Shown here piece after piece: positions 15,451 through 23,607 of a DNA stretch of 64,000 bases. The translations under genes and the position numbers were made by a program. The stretch is from Coriobacteriaceae bacterium (GTDB lineage: Bacteria > Actinomycetota > Coriobacteriia > Coriobacteriales > QAMH01), in assembly GCA_025992705.1 (NCBI GenBank), contig DAJPGJ010000001.1, forward strand, positions 1,488,001-1,552,000, in the 5' to 3' direction. The stretch's first letter is position 1, and each line of letters starts with the position of its first letter. Below the pieces are notes generated by a model. It ran no database searches, had not been told where the DNA came from, and saw only the letters and a program-made list of their open reading frames with translations.

Positions 15451-18132
15451 ATGGACAAGCAGGGCATCATAGATGCGAGCAAGAAGCGTCGCGAAGGCGA
15501 GCGCATCTTCTACACCTCGTGTCCGGCAAATGGCTGCTGGGATTCGGCTTGCGTTCTGAAATGCCATATGAAGGATGGCAAGATCTTCGCAATCGAACCC
15601 GATGACTCCATCAACAAGAACGACAGCCGCGAGGACAAGGCGTGGGAGGAACTGCTCAAGGGCAACATCCAGGCACGTCCGTGCGCCATGGGCCATTCCT
15701 GGAAGAAGGAGCTCTACGGCGAGACGCGTCTTCTGCATCCCATGAAGCGCATCGGCGAGAAGGGCCCGGGCAAGGGCTACTTCGTGCCCATCAGCTGGGA
15801 CGAGGCGCTGGACACCATCGCCGACAAGATGAAGGAGATCAAGGCCGAGTACGGCCCCTATGGCATCTTCCATTCGCAGTATCCGAGCTTCGAGAAGAAC
15901 GGCTTTCCGCTGGCACCTTGGTGGGAGGCTGGCTTTGGTGCTTGGGGAGAGCACTCCACCTCGGGACATGCAGCCGGCGAGATGCTGCACCTGGGCGTCG
16001 ATTTGACCAAGGTCACGCGTGGCCTGCAAAACTCGATTCCGGGTTTCGAGGCTCCGGACATCTTCTATTCCAAGCTCCTCATCCTGTGGGGCATGGATCC
16101 GGTCGTGGCGTGGTACGGGCAGACGTCCTACTACATGAAGCTCGCGCACGAGTACGGCATCAAGACCATCATCATCGATCCGCGCTACACGCAGTCGGCC
16201 GAGCTCATCGCCGACCAGTGGATTCCCATCCGCCCCGGCACCGACCTGGCCATGATGCTCGCCATCGCACAGGTACTCTTCGAGGAGGACATGCTCGACC
16301 ACGAGTTCATCGAGAAGTGGGTCGACAAGGAAGGCCTCGACGAGTGGCGTGCCTACGTCATGGGCGAAGGCGAAGACGGTATCAAGAAGACCCCCGAGTG
16401 GGCCGCCCCCATCTGCGCGGTTCCCGCCGAGACCATCCGCGAGCTCGCACGCCTCTATGGCACGTCGCAGCCGGTGCACCTGCAGTACTTCTACAGCTGC
16501 GCCAAGCGCCACATGGGCGACTACAGCGCGTCGGCTTCCATGATCCTGCAGGCCATGACCGGCAACATCGCCATTCACGGTGGTTGCGAGTCCGGTGCGT
16601 GCCTGCCCACGCCGGGACGCATCCCCACCCCCACCGCTGACTGGCATCGCAATCCGGGTGACTACAAGGTTCCGGTGCTCTTCAACAACAACTGCCTGAC
16701 CGAGATCCTGGCGCGTCAGAAGGACTACTGGGAGGGTCGCATCACCGAGAGCGAGTTCCGTCACCTCATCGGCTCGCCTACCAACGACAGCCCCCTGCCC
16801 AACATCCAGATGATCATCTTCGAGAACAACTACGCCAACAATCACTCGAACGTGAACAAACGCTTCAAGGGCATGGCCGACACGAAGTTCAACTGGGGCT
16901 TCCAGTGGCACATGAACCAGCCCACCGCCGAGCTGTGCGACATCATCCTGCCGGCTCCCGTGTGGCAGTTCGAGGGCATGGACGAGTACATGTACGGCCA
17001 CCAGCGCTTCGTCAGCGGCCCCAACGGCATGCGCAACTACTTCACCTTCTGCGCACGCGGTGCGGAGTTCCCCGGTGAGGTCCGCTCCAAGGAATGGGTC
17101 TGGACCCAGATCGCCAAGCGCCTGGGCGACGAGGTCGTCGAGGGCTACAACCCCCGCATGAAGGACGTCGAGTGGGAAGACTGGGTCGACGAGCAGGAGA
17201 AGGTCTACAAGGAGGCCGTCGAGAAGTGGATCGACGATGGCTATCTCATCGCCCTCGGGAAAGAGGAGATCCAGACCTGGGAGGACTTCAACGCCAACCC
17301 GGTCGTTCGCACCGAGATCGACGAGCCCTACTACCCCTTCAAGTCGGCCATGGACGCCGGCGAAAGCCCCTTCTACACGCCGACGGGGAAGATCGAGCCC
17401 TACTCGCGCTTCGTCGAGACACATGACATGACCGAGTCGCGCTGGCGCGGCCAAATCGAACCCATGCCGGTCTGGAGCCCCAGCTACGTGGAGGGCGACA
17501 TCGGATCTGCCAGTAACGACGGCTTCTACAACCCCAAGGTCAAGAAGTATCCGCTTTCCGTCGTCACGCCCGTCTCCGTCTACCGTCAGCATTCGAGCAA
17601 CGACAACAACCCCTTCATGCGCGAGGATGTCTACCGTCATGGCGTGTGGATCTCGGGCGTGGATGCCCAGGCCCGCGGCATCAAGGACGGCGACCTGTGC
17701 CGCGTCTACTCCGACCGTGGCGAGGCAATCCTGCCGGCCTACGTCACCAACCGCTGCATGCCCGGCACCGCGGCCGTCCACCACGGCTCCTGGTACCAGA
17801 CCAACGGCGAGGACGCCGAGATGAACGCCTTTGGCCAGGACATGCGCGGCACGCCCAACATCCTGCTCGATGACGGACACCTGCCCCACATCCTGGGCGC
17901 GCTCATCATCGCCGGACTGTGCGAGGTCGAGAAGGTGGCCGACGGCGATGCCGAAGGATACGGCACCGAAGCCGCCCGTGGCGGCATGCGCGGCGCGAAG
18001 GTCGCTATCGGCGTACGCGAGAAGCTCGCCCAGGCCGACAAGGCCCATGAGGTCGCGTTCATGAGCGCCGAGGCCCAAGCTCAGCTCAACGCCGCGGCAT
18101 CCAATCCCACGACTCCCGGCGAGTACGCCTAG
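15451..18132 (+). CDS. Cytoplasmic molybdopterin oxidoreductase, large subunit (transhydroxylase/dehydroxylase-like)
   Basis: An 893-residue DMSO-reductase-superfamily enzyme. Near residue 24 a CPANGCWDSACVLKC cluster motif, with ARPC near residue 76, binds one 4Fe-4S. Bis-MGD domains follow, with WGEHSTSGH near residue 170 in the molybdenum-ligand region, HNPFMRE-like and GDLCRVYSDRGE C-terminal motifs. It lacks a Tat signal, so it works in the cytoplasm. Lack of export, size and a four-cluster partner recall pyrogallol transhydroxylase and the catechol dehydroxylases of gut Eggerthellaceae; the substrate is unknown. A strong GGGAGG precedes the ATG. GC-rich codon use matches its neighbours. 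Confidence 0.88.
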   Translation: MDKQGIIDASKKRREGERIFYTSCPANGCWDSACVLKCHMKDGKIFAIEPDDSINKNDSREDKAWEELLKGNIQARPCAMGHSWKKELYGETRLLHPMKRIGEKGPGKGYFVPISWDEALDTIADKMKEIKAEYGPYGIFHSQYPSFEKNGFPLAPWWEAGFGAWGEHSTSGHAAGEMLHLGVDLTKVTRGLQNSIPGFEAPDIFYSKLLILWGMDPVVAWYGQTSYYMKLAHEYGIKTIIIDPRYTQSAELIADQWIPIRPGTDLAMMLAIAQVLFEEDMLDHEFIEKWVDKEGLDEWRAYVMGEGEDGIKKTPEWAAPICAVPAETIRELARLYGTSQPVHLQYFYSCAKRHMGDYSASASMILQAMTGNIAIHGGCESGACLPTPGRIPTPTADWHRNPGDYKVPVLFNNNCLTEILARQKDYWEGRITESEFRHLIGSPTNDSPLPNIQMIIFENNYANNHSNVNKRFKGMADTKFNWGFQWHMNQPTAELCDIILPAPVWQFEGMDEYMYGHQRFVSGPNGMRNYFTFCARGAEFPGEVRSKEWVWTQIAKRLGDEVVEGYNPRMKDVEWEDWVDEQEKVYKEAVEKWIDDGYLIALGKEEIQTWEDFNANPVVRTEIDEPYYPFKSAMDAGESPFYTPTGKIEPYSRFVETHDMTESRWRGQIEPMPVWSPSYVEGDIGSASNDGFYNPKVKKYPLSVVTPVSVYRQHSSNDNNPFMREDVYRHGVWISGVDAQARGIKDGDLCRVYSDRGEAILPAYVTNRCMPGTAAVHHGSWYQTNGEDAEMNAFGQDMRGTPNILLDDGHLPHILGALIIAGLCEVEKVADGDAEGYGTEAARGGMRGAKVAIGVREKLAQADKAHEVAFMSAEAQAQLNAAASNPTTPGEYA

Positions 18133-18158
18133 CGGAAGCCTGGAAAGGAGGAAAGAAA

Positions 18159-18902
18159 ATGACCCAATACGGATTTATGTTCGACATGAACCGCTGCTAC
18201 GCCTGCCAGGCATGCAGCATCGCCTGCAAGGACTGGAACGACATCGAGCCGGGCGCCGAGAAGTGGATGACCGTCTACGAATGGGAGAAGGGAACCTTCC
18301 CCAACATCCGCCTGAACGCCCTGGCCTTCCCGTGCGCCCATTGCGAGGACCCGTCTTGCATGAAGGTGTGCCCCAACGGCGCCATCTACAAGGAAGACGA
18401 GTTCGGCGCGGTCCTGGTGGACCAGGACAAGTGCGAAGGCTGCCGCAAGTGCTACGAGGCATGCCCCTACGGATCGCCCAAGTTCGCCAGCGACGAGCAG
18501 GGCGCCAAGATGAGCAAGTGCACCATGTGCGTCGATCGCCTCGCCGAGGGCATGCAGCCCGCCTGCACCGCGAGCTGCCCGTTGCGCGCCTTTGACTTTG
18601 GCCCGCTCGACGAGCTCATCGAGAAGTACGGCGACGTGCGTCAGTGCGAGGGCATGCCCGCGCCGGACGCCACAAAACCCGCTTTCATCATCTGGAACCC
18701 ACGCGAGAAGACGCCGCTCATCCCCTATGACGTGGATGAGGCCATCAGGCTCAACCAGCAGCGTGGCGACCTGGGGACGATGTTCGAGAGCGAGGAGGAC
18801 CTCACGACCTTCGATGAGGGAACGATTCGCCGTGACGAGCTTGTCATGAAGCACGCGAACAACGCCGAGCTGATGCGCGCGACGCGCAACGACATGGCGT
18901 AA
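18159..18902 (+). CDS. Four-cluster ferredoxin-type small subunit
   Basis: A 247-residue partner of the preceding enzyme. Sixteen cysteines fall in four groups (CYACQACSIACK, CAHCEDPSCMKVCP, CEGCRKCYEACP, and C-x2-C...CTASCP). It resembles DmsB but has a longer, acidic C-terminal tail of about 60 residues (from NPREKTPLIPYDVDEA onward) that DmsB lacks. There is no membrane anchor gene in this locus, so electrons must come from a soluble donor or stay within the enzyme. AAAGGAGG precedes the ATG. Confidence 0.9.
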   Translation: MTQYGFMFDMNRCYACQACSIACKDWNDIEPGAEKWMTVYEWEKGTFPNIRLNALAFPCAHCEDPSCMKVCPNGAIYKEDEFGAVLVDQDKCEGCRKCYEACPYGSPKFASDEQGAKMSKCTMCVDRLAEGMQPACTASCPLRAFDFGPLDELIEKYGDVRQCEGMPAPDATKPAFIIWNPREKTPLIPYDVDEAIRLNQQRGDLGTMFESEEDLTTFDEGTIRRDELVMKHANNAELMRATRNDMA

Positions 18903-18922
18903 AGCTTTCCCGGCACCTCACC

Positions 18923-18984
18923 TTGGCGTTTGCTTCGGGCGCTGCACGGCACGCTAGGGCCGCTTAGCCCGAAGCGCACGCCAA
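18923..18984. terminator. Large hairpin between enzyme and transporter genes
   Basis: TTGGCGTTTGCTTCGGGC and GCCCGAAGCGCACGCCAA pair at 16 of 18 positions around a 26-base loop. It lies in the 143-bp gap between the ferredoxin subunit and the GntP-type gene. It probably lets the enzyme genes be expressed at a different level from the permeases. Confidence 0.5.
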
Positions 18985-18998
18985 TCTGGGGCACCGGT

Positions 18999-19020
18999 AA
19001 AGCTTTCGAAGCTTTGTTTT
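18999..19020 (+). terminator. Hairpin with T-run before the GntP-type gene
   Basis: AAAGCTTTCGAAGCTTT folds into a 7-bp stem with a TCG loop, followed by GTTTT. It resembles a weak intrinsic terminator or attenuator 25 bases upstream of the permease ATG. Confidence 0.45.
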
Positions 19021-19045
19021 AGGAGAAACCTGAGGAGGATATGTA

Positions 19046-20365
19046 ATGGAATGGATTGGAGTTATAGGCATCGTCGTGGGCTTGGTGTTCTTCGTCGTTG
19101 CAGCCATGAGGGGCTGGAACGTGCTGATCACCTCGATCGTGACTGCCATCGTTATCGCGCTCACCAATGGCATGGACATCATGAGCTCCATGGTGGGCAC
19201 CGAAACGTCGTACGTCACCGGCTTGGCCGGATTCTTGAGGGGTAACCTGATCATCTTCATGGGCGGCGCCATCATGGGCGAGTTCATGGACAAGTCGGGT
19301 GCCGCGAAATCCATCGCGCAGGCAATCATGAACAAGGTGGGAACCAAGAGCCCCTACATGGTGCTTCTCGGCATCTCGCTCATCGGCGCGCTGCTCACCT
19401 ATGCGGGCATCTCGATGTTCGTCGCCATGTTCGCGCTCATCCCGCTGGCACGTCCGATGTTCCGCGAGTGCGACATCCCCTGGCCGCTGTTTTGCGCAGC
19501 TTGGACGCTGGGTACCTGCTCGTTCACCATGGCGATGATCCCGGGTGTACCGGCTATCGCCTGGATCAACGCAGCCAACGGCTGCGGCGTATCGCTCACG
19601 GCCGCTCCCATCATGGGCATCGTGGGCTCCATCATCGCCATCGTGATCAGCTGCCTGATCATCAAGTTCTCGCTCAAGCGCGCTCAGGCTCGTGGTGAGC
19701 ACTTCGTGGCAACCGAGGACGACATCGAGGTCGAGGAGGACAAGAACATCCCCAACCTGTTCCTGTCGCTGCTGCCGCTCATCCTGCTCATCGCCACCAT
19801 CATCGGCCTGTCCGCGACGGGCATGAAGAACGTCGTCTACATCGGCATGCTCGTGGGCATCATCGCCTCGATTGCCTGCTTCTTCAAGTTCGTGCCGAGC
19901 GTCAAGGATTCCCTCGGCGCAGGCGCCGTTGCCGGTGTTGGCCCCGCGGTCTTCACCTCCGCTGCCGTCGGCGTCGGCACCGTTGCCGCCGCATCCATCG
20001 GCTTCTCGGTCATCTACGAGGCCATCTTCAACATGCCTGGCGGCACCTACGTGTCCGCCGCCACCATGGCAGCCGCCCTCGGTGGCATCATGGGTTCCGG
20101 CTCGGGTGCCGTGGGCATCATCGCCCAGAACTTCCTGCAGCCCTACCTGGCGACGGGCGTCGATCCCGCCGCGCTCGCGAAGATCATCGCGACTTCGGCC
20201 ACCATCGGTGGTGCGCTGCCTAACTCGGGCGCCATGTTCGGCATGCTCTCAGCCATGAAGCTCACGCACAAGAATTCCTACAAGTACATCGCCGCCATCT
20301 CCATCGGCGCCGGTCTGTGCGCATTGATCGTCATGATCATCATGGCAAACCTGGGCATCGTGTAG
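19046..20365 (+). CDS. GntP-family permease
   Basis: A 439-residue membrane protein of about 12 helices with features of the GntP (gluconate:H+ symporter) family: a conserved half-repeat, GGAIMGEFMDKSGAAKSIAQ near residue 75, and MGSGSGAVGIIAQNFLQPYL near residue 350. Members carry gluconate and related hydroxy-acids, so an organic-acid substrate is plausible. AGGAGG lies seven bases before the ATG. Its place after the molybdoenzyme pair suggests it brings in the substrate or exports the product. Confidence 0.83.
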   Translation: MEWIGVIGIVVGLVFFVVAAMRGWNVLITSIVTAIVIALTNGMDIMSSMVGTETSYVTGLAGFLRGNLIIFMGGAIMGEFMDKSGAAKSIAQAIMNKVGTKSPYMVLLGISLIGALLTYAGISMFVAMFALIPLARPMFRECDIPWPLFCAAWTLGTCSFTMAMIPGVPAIAWINAANGCGVSLTAAPIMGIVGSIIAIVISCLIIKFSLKRAQARGEHFVATEDDIEVEEDKNIPNLFLSLLPLILLIATIIGLSATGMKNVVYIGMLVGIIASIACFFKFVPSVKDSLGAGAVAGVGPAVFTSAAVGVGTVAAASIGFSVIYEAIFNMPGGTYVSAATMAAALGGIMGSGSGAVGIIAQNFLQPYLATGVDPAALAKIIATSATIGGALPNSGAMFGMLSAMKLTHKNSYKYIAAISIGAGLCALIVMIIMANLGIV

Positions 20366-20379
20366 TCCCTCCTTTTCCA

Positions 20380-20420
20380 GTCGGCGCCTCGCATGCACGG
20401 GGCGCCGACACCCCCTTTTC
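20380..20420 (+). terminator. Intrinsic terminator after the GntP-type gene
   Basis: GTCGGCGCC (20380-20388) pairs with GGCGCCGAC (20401-20409), followed by ACCCCCTTTT. It is a nine-base perfect GC-rich stem just after the permease stop. Confidence 0.65.
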
Positions 20421-20467
20421 CGAATAACTACCAGGCATAACCCGACCGATTCGACAGAGGTGTCGCC

Positions 20468-21928
20468 ATGGATTCCAATTCGCAAAGCCCCAAGGGCAAA
20501 GCCGTCACCGACGTGAAGGCACCTGCCCAGGGCAGGGCTCCCGCAAAGGGACGCTCGGTCACGAGCCAAGTATCGCTTTTCGAAAGGGTGCCCGATTGGG
20601 CGCGTCTTTCCTGGCCGGATATCGCGGCCATCCTCTCCGGAGTGGTCTCGAGCCTCTCCAAGCTCATGGGCGGCGGCATCGTCGCCTTCTACGCGGGCTG
20701 CCAGCTCGGCGGCGTTACCGTCGCCATCACGTTCGCGCTTTCCTTCGTGCTCACGTATTTCGTCGGCAAGATCTGCTTTCGCGAGGGTCTTCCCAACAAC
20801 GTCGTCTCCCGCTACTACATCTTTGGCAAGAACGGCTCCGCCGTCGGCTCGCTCATCTGGATATTCGTCTTGGTGGGCGTTTTGGCCGTAGGCACCGTGC
20901 AGTTGGGTAACGCCATCCTGTTCGCCTTTGGCTGGGAGGGCGAATTCGCCCGATGGGCCCTCTTCATCGGCATCTCGTGCGTGTGGGTGCTCATGGCGCT
21001 GTTCGGCACCAAGGTCATCGCCCGCATGAACGCCGTGTTCGTCGTCGCGCTCTTCTGCGTCATGGGCTATGTGGTCTATCTCATCGCCGCCGACGGACAG
21101 CTCGTCGATGCGGCAACGCACGGCATCATGATCCCCGGCGTCGAACCCCTCGAGGGCTTTGCCTATTCGGTGAACTACGCCATCATGACGAGCGGCCTGC
21201 TCGCATTGTTCGCCGCCGACTTCACGCGCTTCGCTCGCAAGGAGCGCGACCTCGTGCCCATTTCTCTCACGGGCTCGATCTTTGCCATTGTCACGTACAT
21301 ATTCGGCGCGCTCATCGTCTATTACGGCTTTGAGCAGTCGTTCGCATACTTCAGCGCCCAGGGCATGGATGCGACGCTCGCGGCAAACGCCGCAGTGACC
21401 AATCCCGGCGTCTCGCTCGTGCTCGCATCGGGCGGCAGCGGCCTGGCCATCATCTGCCTGTCGCAGATGAAGGTCGAGACCTCGAACTCGATTGGCGGTG
21501 CCAATGCCGTGTCGAACCTCTTCGATTCGCTCTTCGGCAAGAAGCTCGCCTGGCCCGTTGCCGTCATCATCGCCAACGCCATCGGACTTGCCTTCATTCT
21601 GGGCAACATCCTCGACCAGGTCAACGCCTTCATGAGCTACGGCTCGATACTCACGAGCTCGTGGTGCATCCTGCTCATCACCGACTACTACATCGTGCGC
21701 GGCAAGATGGGCATCGGCGCGCGTGAAATCGACGTAAGCGCCCAGGAGCGAACGGTCAACTGGCGTGGCGTGGGAACGCTCGTGGCGGTTTCCGTCGTGG
21801 CAAGCGTGCTGTATGCCACGGGCATCTTGCAGATACCGTTCTTGCTGGTTGCGCCTGCGTCCATGGTCATCTACATCCTGGTGAGCTGGCTGCTGCGCGA
21901 CAAGGTGCGCTCGGGGAAGGTGGCGTAA
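20468..21928 (+). CDS. NCS1-family nucleobase/cation symporter (cytosine permease-like)
   Basis: A 486-residue permease with about 12 helices after a 45-residue polar N-terminus. LSWPDIAAILSGVVSSLSKLMGGG and the block YAIMTSGLLALFAADFTRFARKE resemble CodB-type NCS1 carriers, which move cytosine, purines, allantoin or related heterocycles. Its own gap with a terminator in front suggests a separate promoter. Its position in the LysR/molybdoenzyme locus makes an aromatic or heterocyclic substrate possible, but this is inference only. Confidence 0.8.
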   Translation: MDSNSQSPKGKAVTDVKAPAQGRAPAKGRSVTSQVSLFERVPDWARLSWPDIAAILSGVVSSLSKLMGGGIVAFYAGCQLGGVTVAITFALSFVLTYFVGKICFREGLPNNVVSRYYIFGKNGSAVGSLIWIFVLVGVLAVGTVQLGNAILFAFGWEGEFARWALFIGISCVWVLMALFGTKVIARMNAVFVVALFCVMGYVVYLIAADGQLVDAATHGIMIPGVEPLEGFAYSVNYAIMTSGLLALFAADFTRFARKERDLVPISLTGSIFAIVTYIFGALIVYYGFEQSFAYFSAQGMDATLAANAAVTNPGVSLVLASGGSGLAIICLSQMKVETSNSIGGANAVSNLFDSLFGKKLAWPVAVIIANAIGLAFILGNILDQVNAFMSYGSILTSSWCILLITDYYIVRGKMGIGAREIDVSAQERTVNWRGVGTLVAVSVVASVLYATGILQIPFLLVAPASMVIYILVSWLLRDKVRSGKVA

Positions 21929-21951
21929 GAAGCCGCTGACAGTACCTTCGC

Positions 21952-22113
21952 GCTGCCAAGGATTGCTGGTCGCTGACCGTCGATGGAGGCGTCCTGCCAA
22001 GGATTGCCAGTCGTTGACCGCCAGGTGCCAAAGATAGCGGTCAGTGACCACACGCTTTGGCAATTGGGACGAAGCGAGCCTTTATGGCGGTCACACAACG
22101 GCCATCCTTGGCA
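21952..22113. repeat. Cluster of four TGCCAAGG...TGACC repeats
   Basis: Direct copies start near 21954, 21995 and 22026, and an inverted copy lies at 22089-22113. Each reads TGCCAAGGAT, then six to nine variable bases, then GTC and TGACC. A further copy is at 38787-38810. The inverted copy supplies the last codons and stop of the convergent FtsX-type permease gene. Confidence 0.75.
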
Positions 22114-23458
22114 GGAGCACCCGCTGGCATTCGTGACAGGTCAACAGGTAGTAGATGCCGAGCAAGACGGCGGTGCCACCGATGACCGCCGCCACGATCG
22201 CCACATAGGACGAGCTTCCCAGCACCAGTGCGAGGAAGCCCACGAGTGCCAGCCCGAAGCAATCGTGCACCATAGCAAACGCGAACGGTGCCGCAAAGTA
22301 GATGCCCACTTGGGTGCGTATTGCGCTCCGCATCATCTTGGGATCGCAGCCCAAGTCGGCGAGCAGTGCGAAGCGTCCGGCGCTATCGACCGCGTCGGCG
22401 AGCTGCTGCAATGCGAGCACCGCGGCAGCCGCCACGAGAAACGTGATGCCGTAGAAGATCCCGACGTAGCCGATGGGTGCCAATGCCGCGGCGTTGTCGA
22501 TGCCCGCGGGTCCTCGCATTCCCACGCTGAAGGCCAGTCCGGCCACCATCATGCACGTGGCCACGGCGATGAGGACGCAGGTGCAGGCCATGGCGTTCGA
22601 GCTCGACGAGACACGACTCTCGACCTGGCGGATGACGAAGAAGCGCAGACCCGAGAGATAGCGGGCGGGTTTGCGTCGGGCACGGGATGGCCAGCTGGTG
22701 GCGACCCAGCGAAACAGGACGGCGGTGGCGAGCACGGCAAGGACACCCAGCGGCAGTATCCAGACGACGAAGAAGATGGGCTGCAGGATGCACGATCCCC
22801 ACACGACGGCCAGCACGACAAAGGCGAAAGCAAGCTGCAGGGCCGCTGGCAGGCGCCGGATGCCCTTGGGGCTATCGGGAGTCGAATTCGCGCGCAGCAG
22901 CTCTATGAGCGGTCGCCTGCCCACGTCGCGAATGCCGAGGAGCGTGGCCAGGGCCATGATCGAGAGAAAGCAGCCCGCGGTCCAGCAAAGGGCATCGGAC
23001 GAAAAGGTGAAGACGAGCTTGTACGGAGCGTCGAAGACAAAAGCGGCGACAAAGCCAGAGAGCGGCGATATCACGACCGCCACCAGCATGCCGATGACCA
23101 GGGCGACAAGGCCGACGACGCACCCCTCGTAGGCGAGGATGCGCGCAATGGACGACGCGGGCATGCCCAGGATCTCGTAGAGCGCGAACTCGCGGGAGCG
23201 GCGACGCAGGATGAAGCGGTTCGCGTAGACGATGAGGAATGCGAAGACGATGACGGAGAACACCGAGAACGCCTGCATGACGCCGTTGGCTGAATCGTAC
23301 ACGCCCCTTTGCTGTTCGCTCAGGTCCAGGGCAAGGAGATAGTCGGTCGATGCCGTGAACGAGTACAGAAGACACGCGGCAAAGGCCAAGGTCATGAAGT
23401 AGACCGAGTAATCCCCGAATGAGCGCTTGATATTCCCGATGGCAATCTTTGCGTACAT
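22091..23458 (-). CDS. FtsX-fold ABC permease without an adjacent ATPase
   Basis: A 455-residue membrane protein starting MYAKIAIGNIKRSFGDYSVYFMTL, typical of BceB/YtrF-type permeases. An FtsX module follows (RRRSREFALYEILGMPASSIARILAYEG, residues about 84-115), and there are about nine to ten predicted helices. No ATP-binding subunit lies within 5 kb on either side, so it must borrow one encoded elsewhere or be a leftover. GGAAGGGAG lies before the ATG. The stop codon is inside an interspersed repeat, so the last residues (ARMAVV region) may be repeat-derived. Confidence 0.8.
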   Translation of the reverse strand: MYAKIAIGNIKRSFGDYSVYFMTLAFAACLLYSFTASTDYLLALDLSEQQRGVYDSANGVMQAFSVFSVIVFAFLIVYANRFILRRRSREFALYEILGMPASSIARILAYEGCVVGLVALVIGMLVAVVISPLSGFVAAFVFDAPYKLVFTFSSDALCWTAGCFLSIMALATLLGIRDVGRRPLIELLRANSTPDSPKGIRRLPAALQLAFAFVVLAVVWGSCILQPIFFVVWILPLGVLAVLATAVLFRWVATSWPSRARRKPARYLSGLRFFVIRQVESRVSSSSNAMACTCVLIAVATCMMVAGLAFSVGMRGPAGIDNAAALAPIGYVGIFYGITFLVAAAAVLALQQLADAVDSAGRFALLADLGCDPKMMRSAIRTQVGIYFAAPFAFAMVHDCFGLALVGFLALVLGSSSYVAIVAAVIGGTAVLLGIYYLLTCHECQRVLLPRMAVV

Positions 23459-23529
23459 GCCACTCCCTTCCGAGTCATGCCCATCCTAAGAGCTGAGAAG
23501 AGGAGCTACCATCGGGTCGCCTTACCGCA

Positions 23530-23554
23530 CGCGAACACTTTCGTAAGGTTCGCG
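23530..23554. promoter_or_regulatory. Inverted repeat upstream of the FtsX-type permease
   Basis: CGCGAAC and GTTCGCG are seven-base perfect arms 11 bases apart, with GTAAGG and CTTACC also inverted around them. It lies about 75 bp before the permease start and is a candidate operator. The binding protein is unknown. Confidence 0.35.
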
Positions 23555-23607
23555 TTGACGAAGGCCGGATGAGAGATCTGCATGGAACAAGCTTCTCGAC
23601 AAAGGCC

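Noticed and set aside
15292..18078. 928-codon open frame antisense to the second molybdoenzyme
   Set aside because: Mirror-image frame of a well-supported gene; low-complexity composition (D, V, L, G, H), no family.
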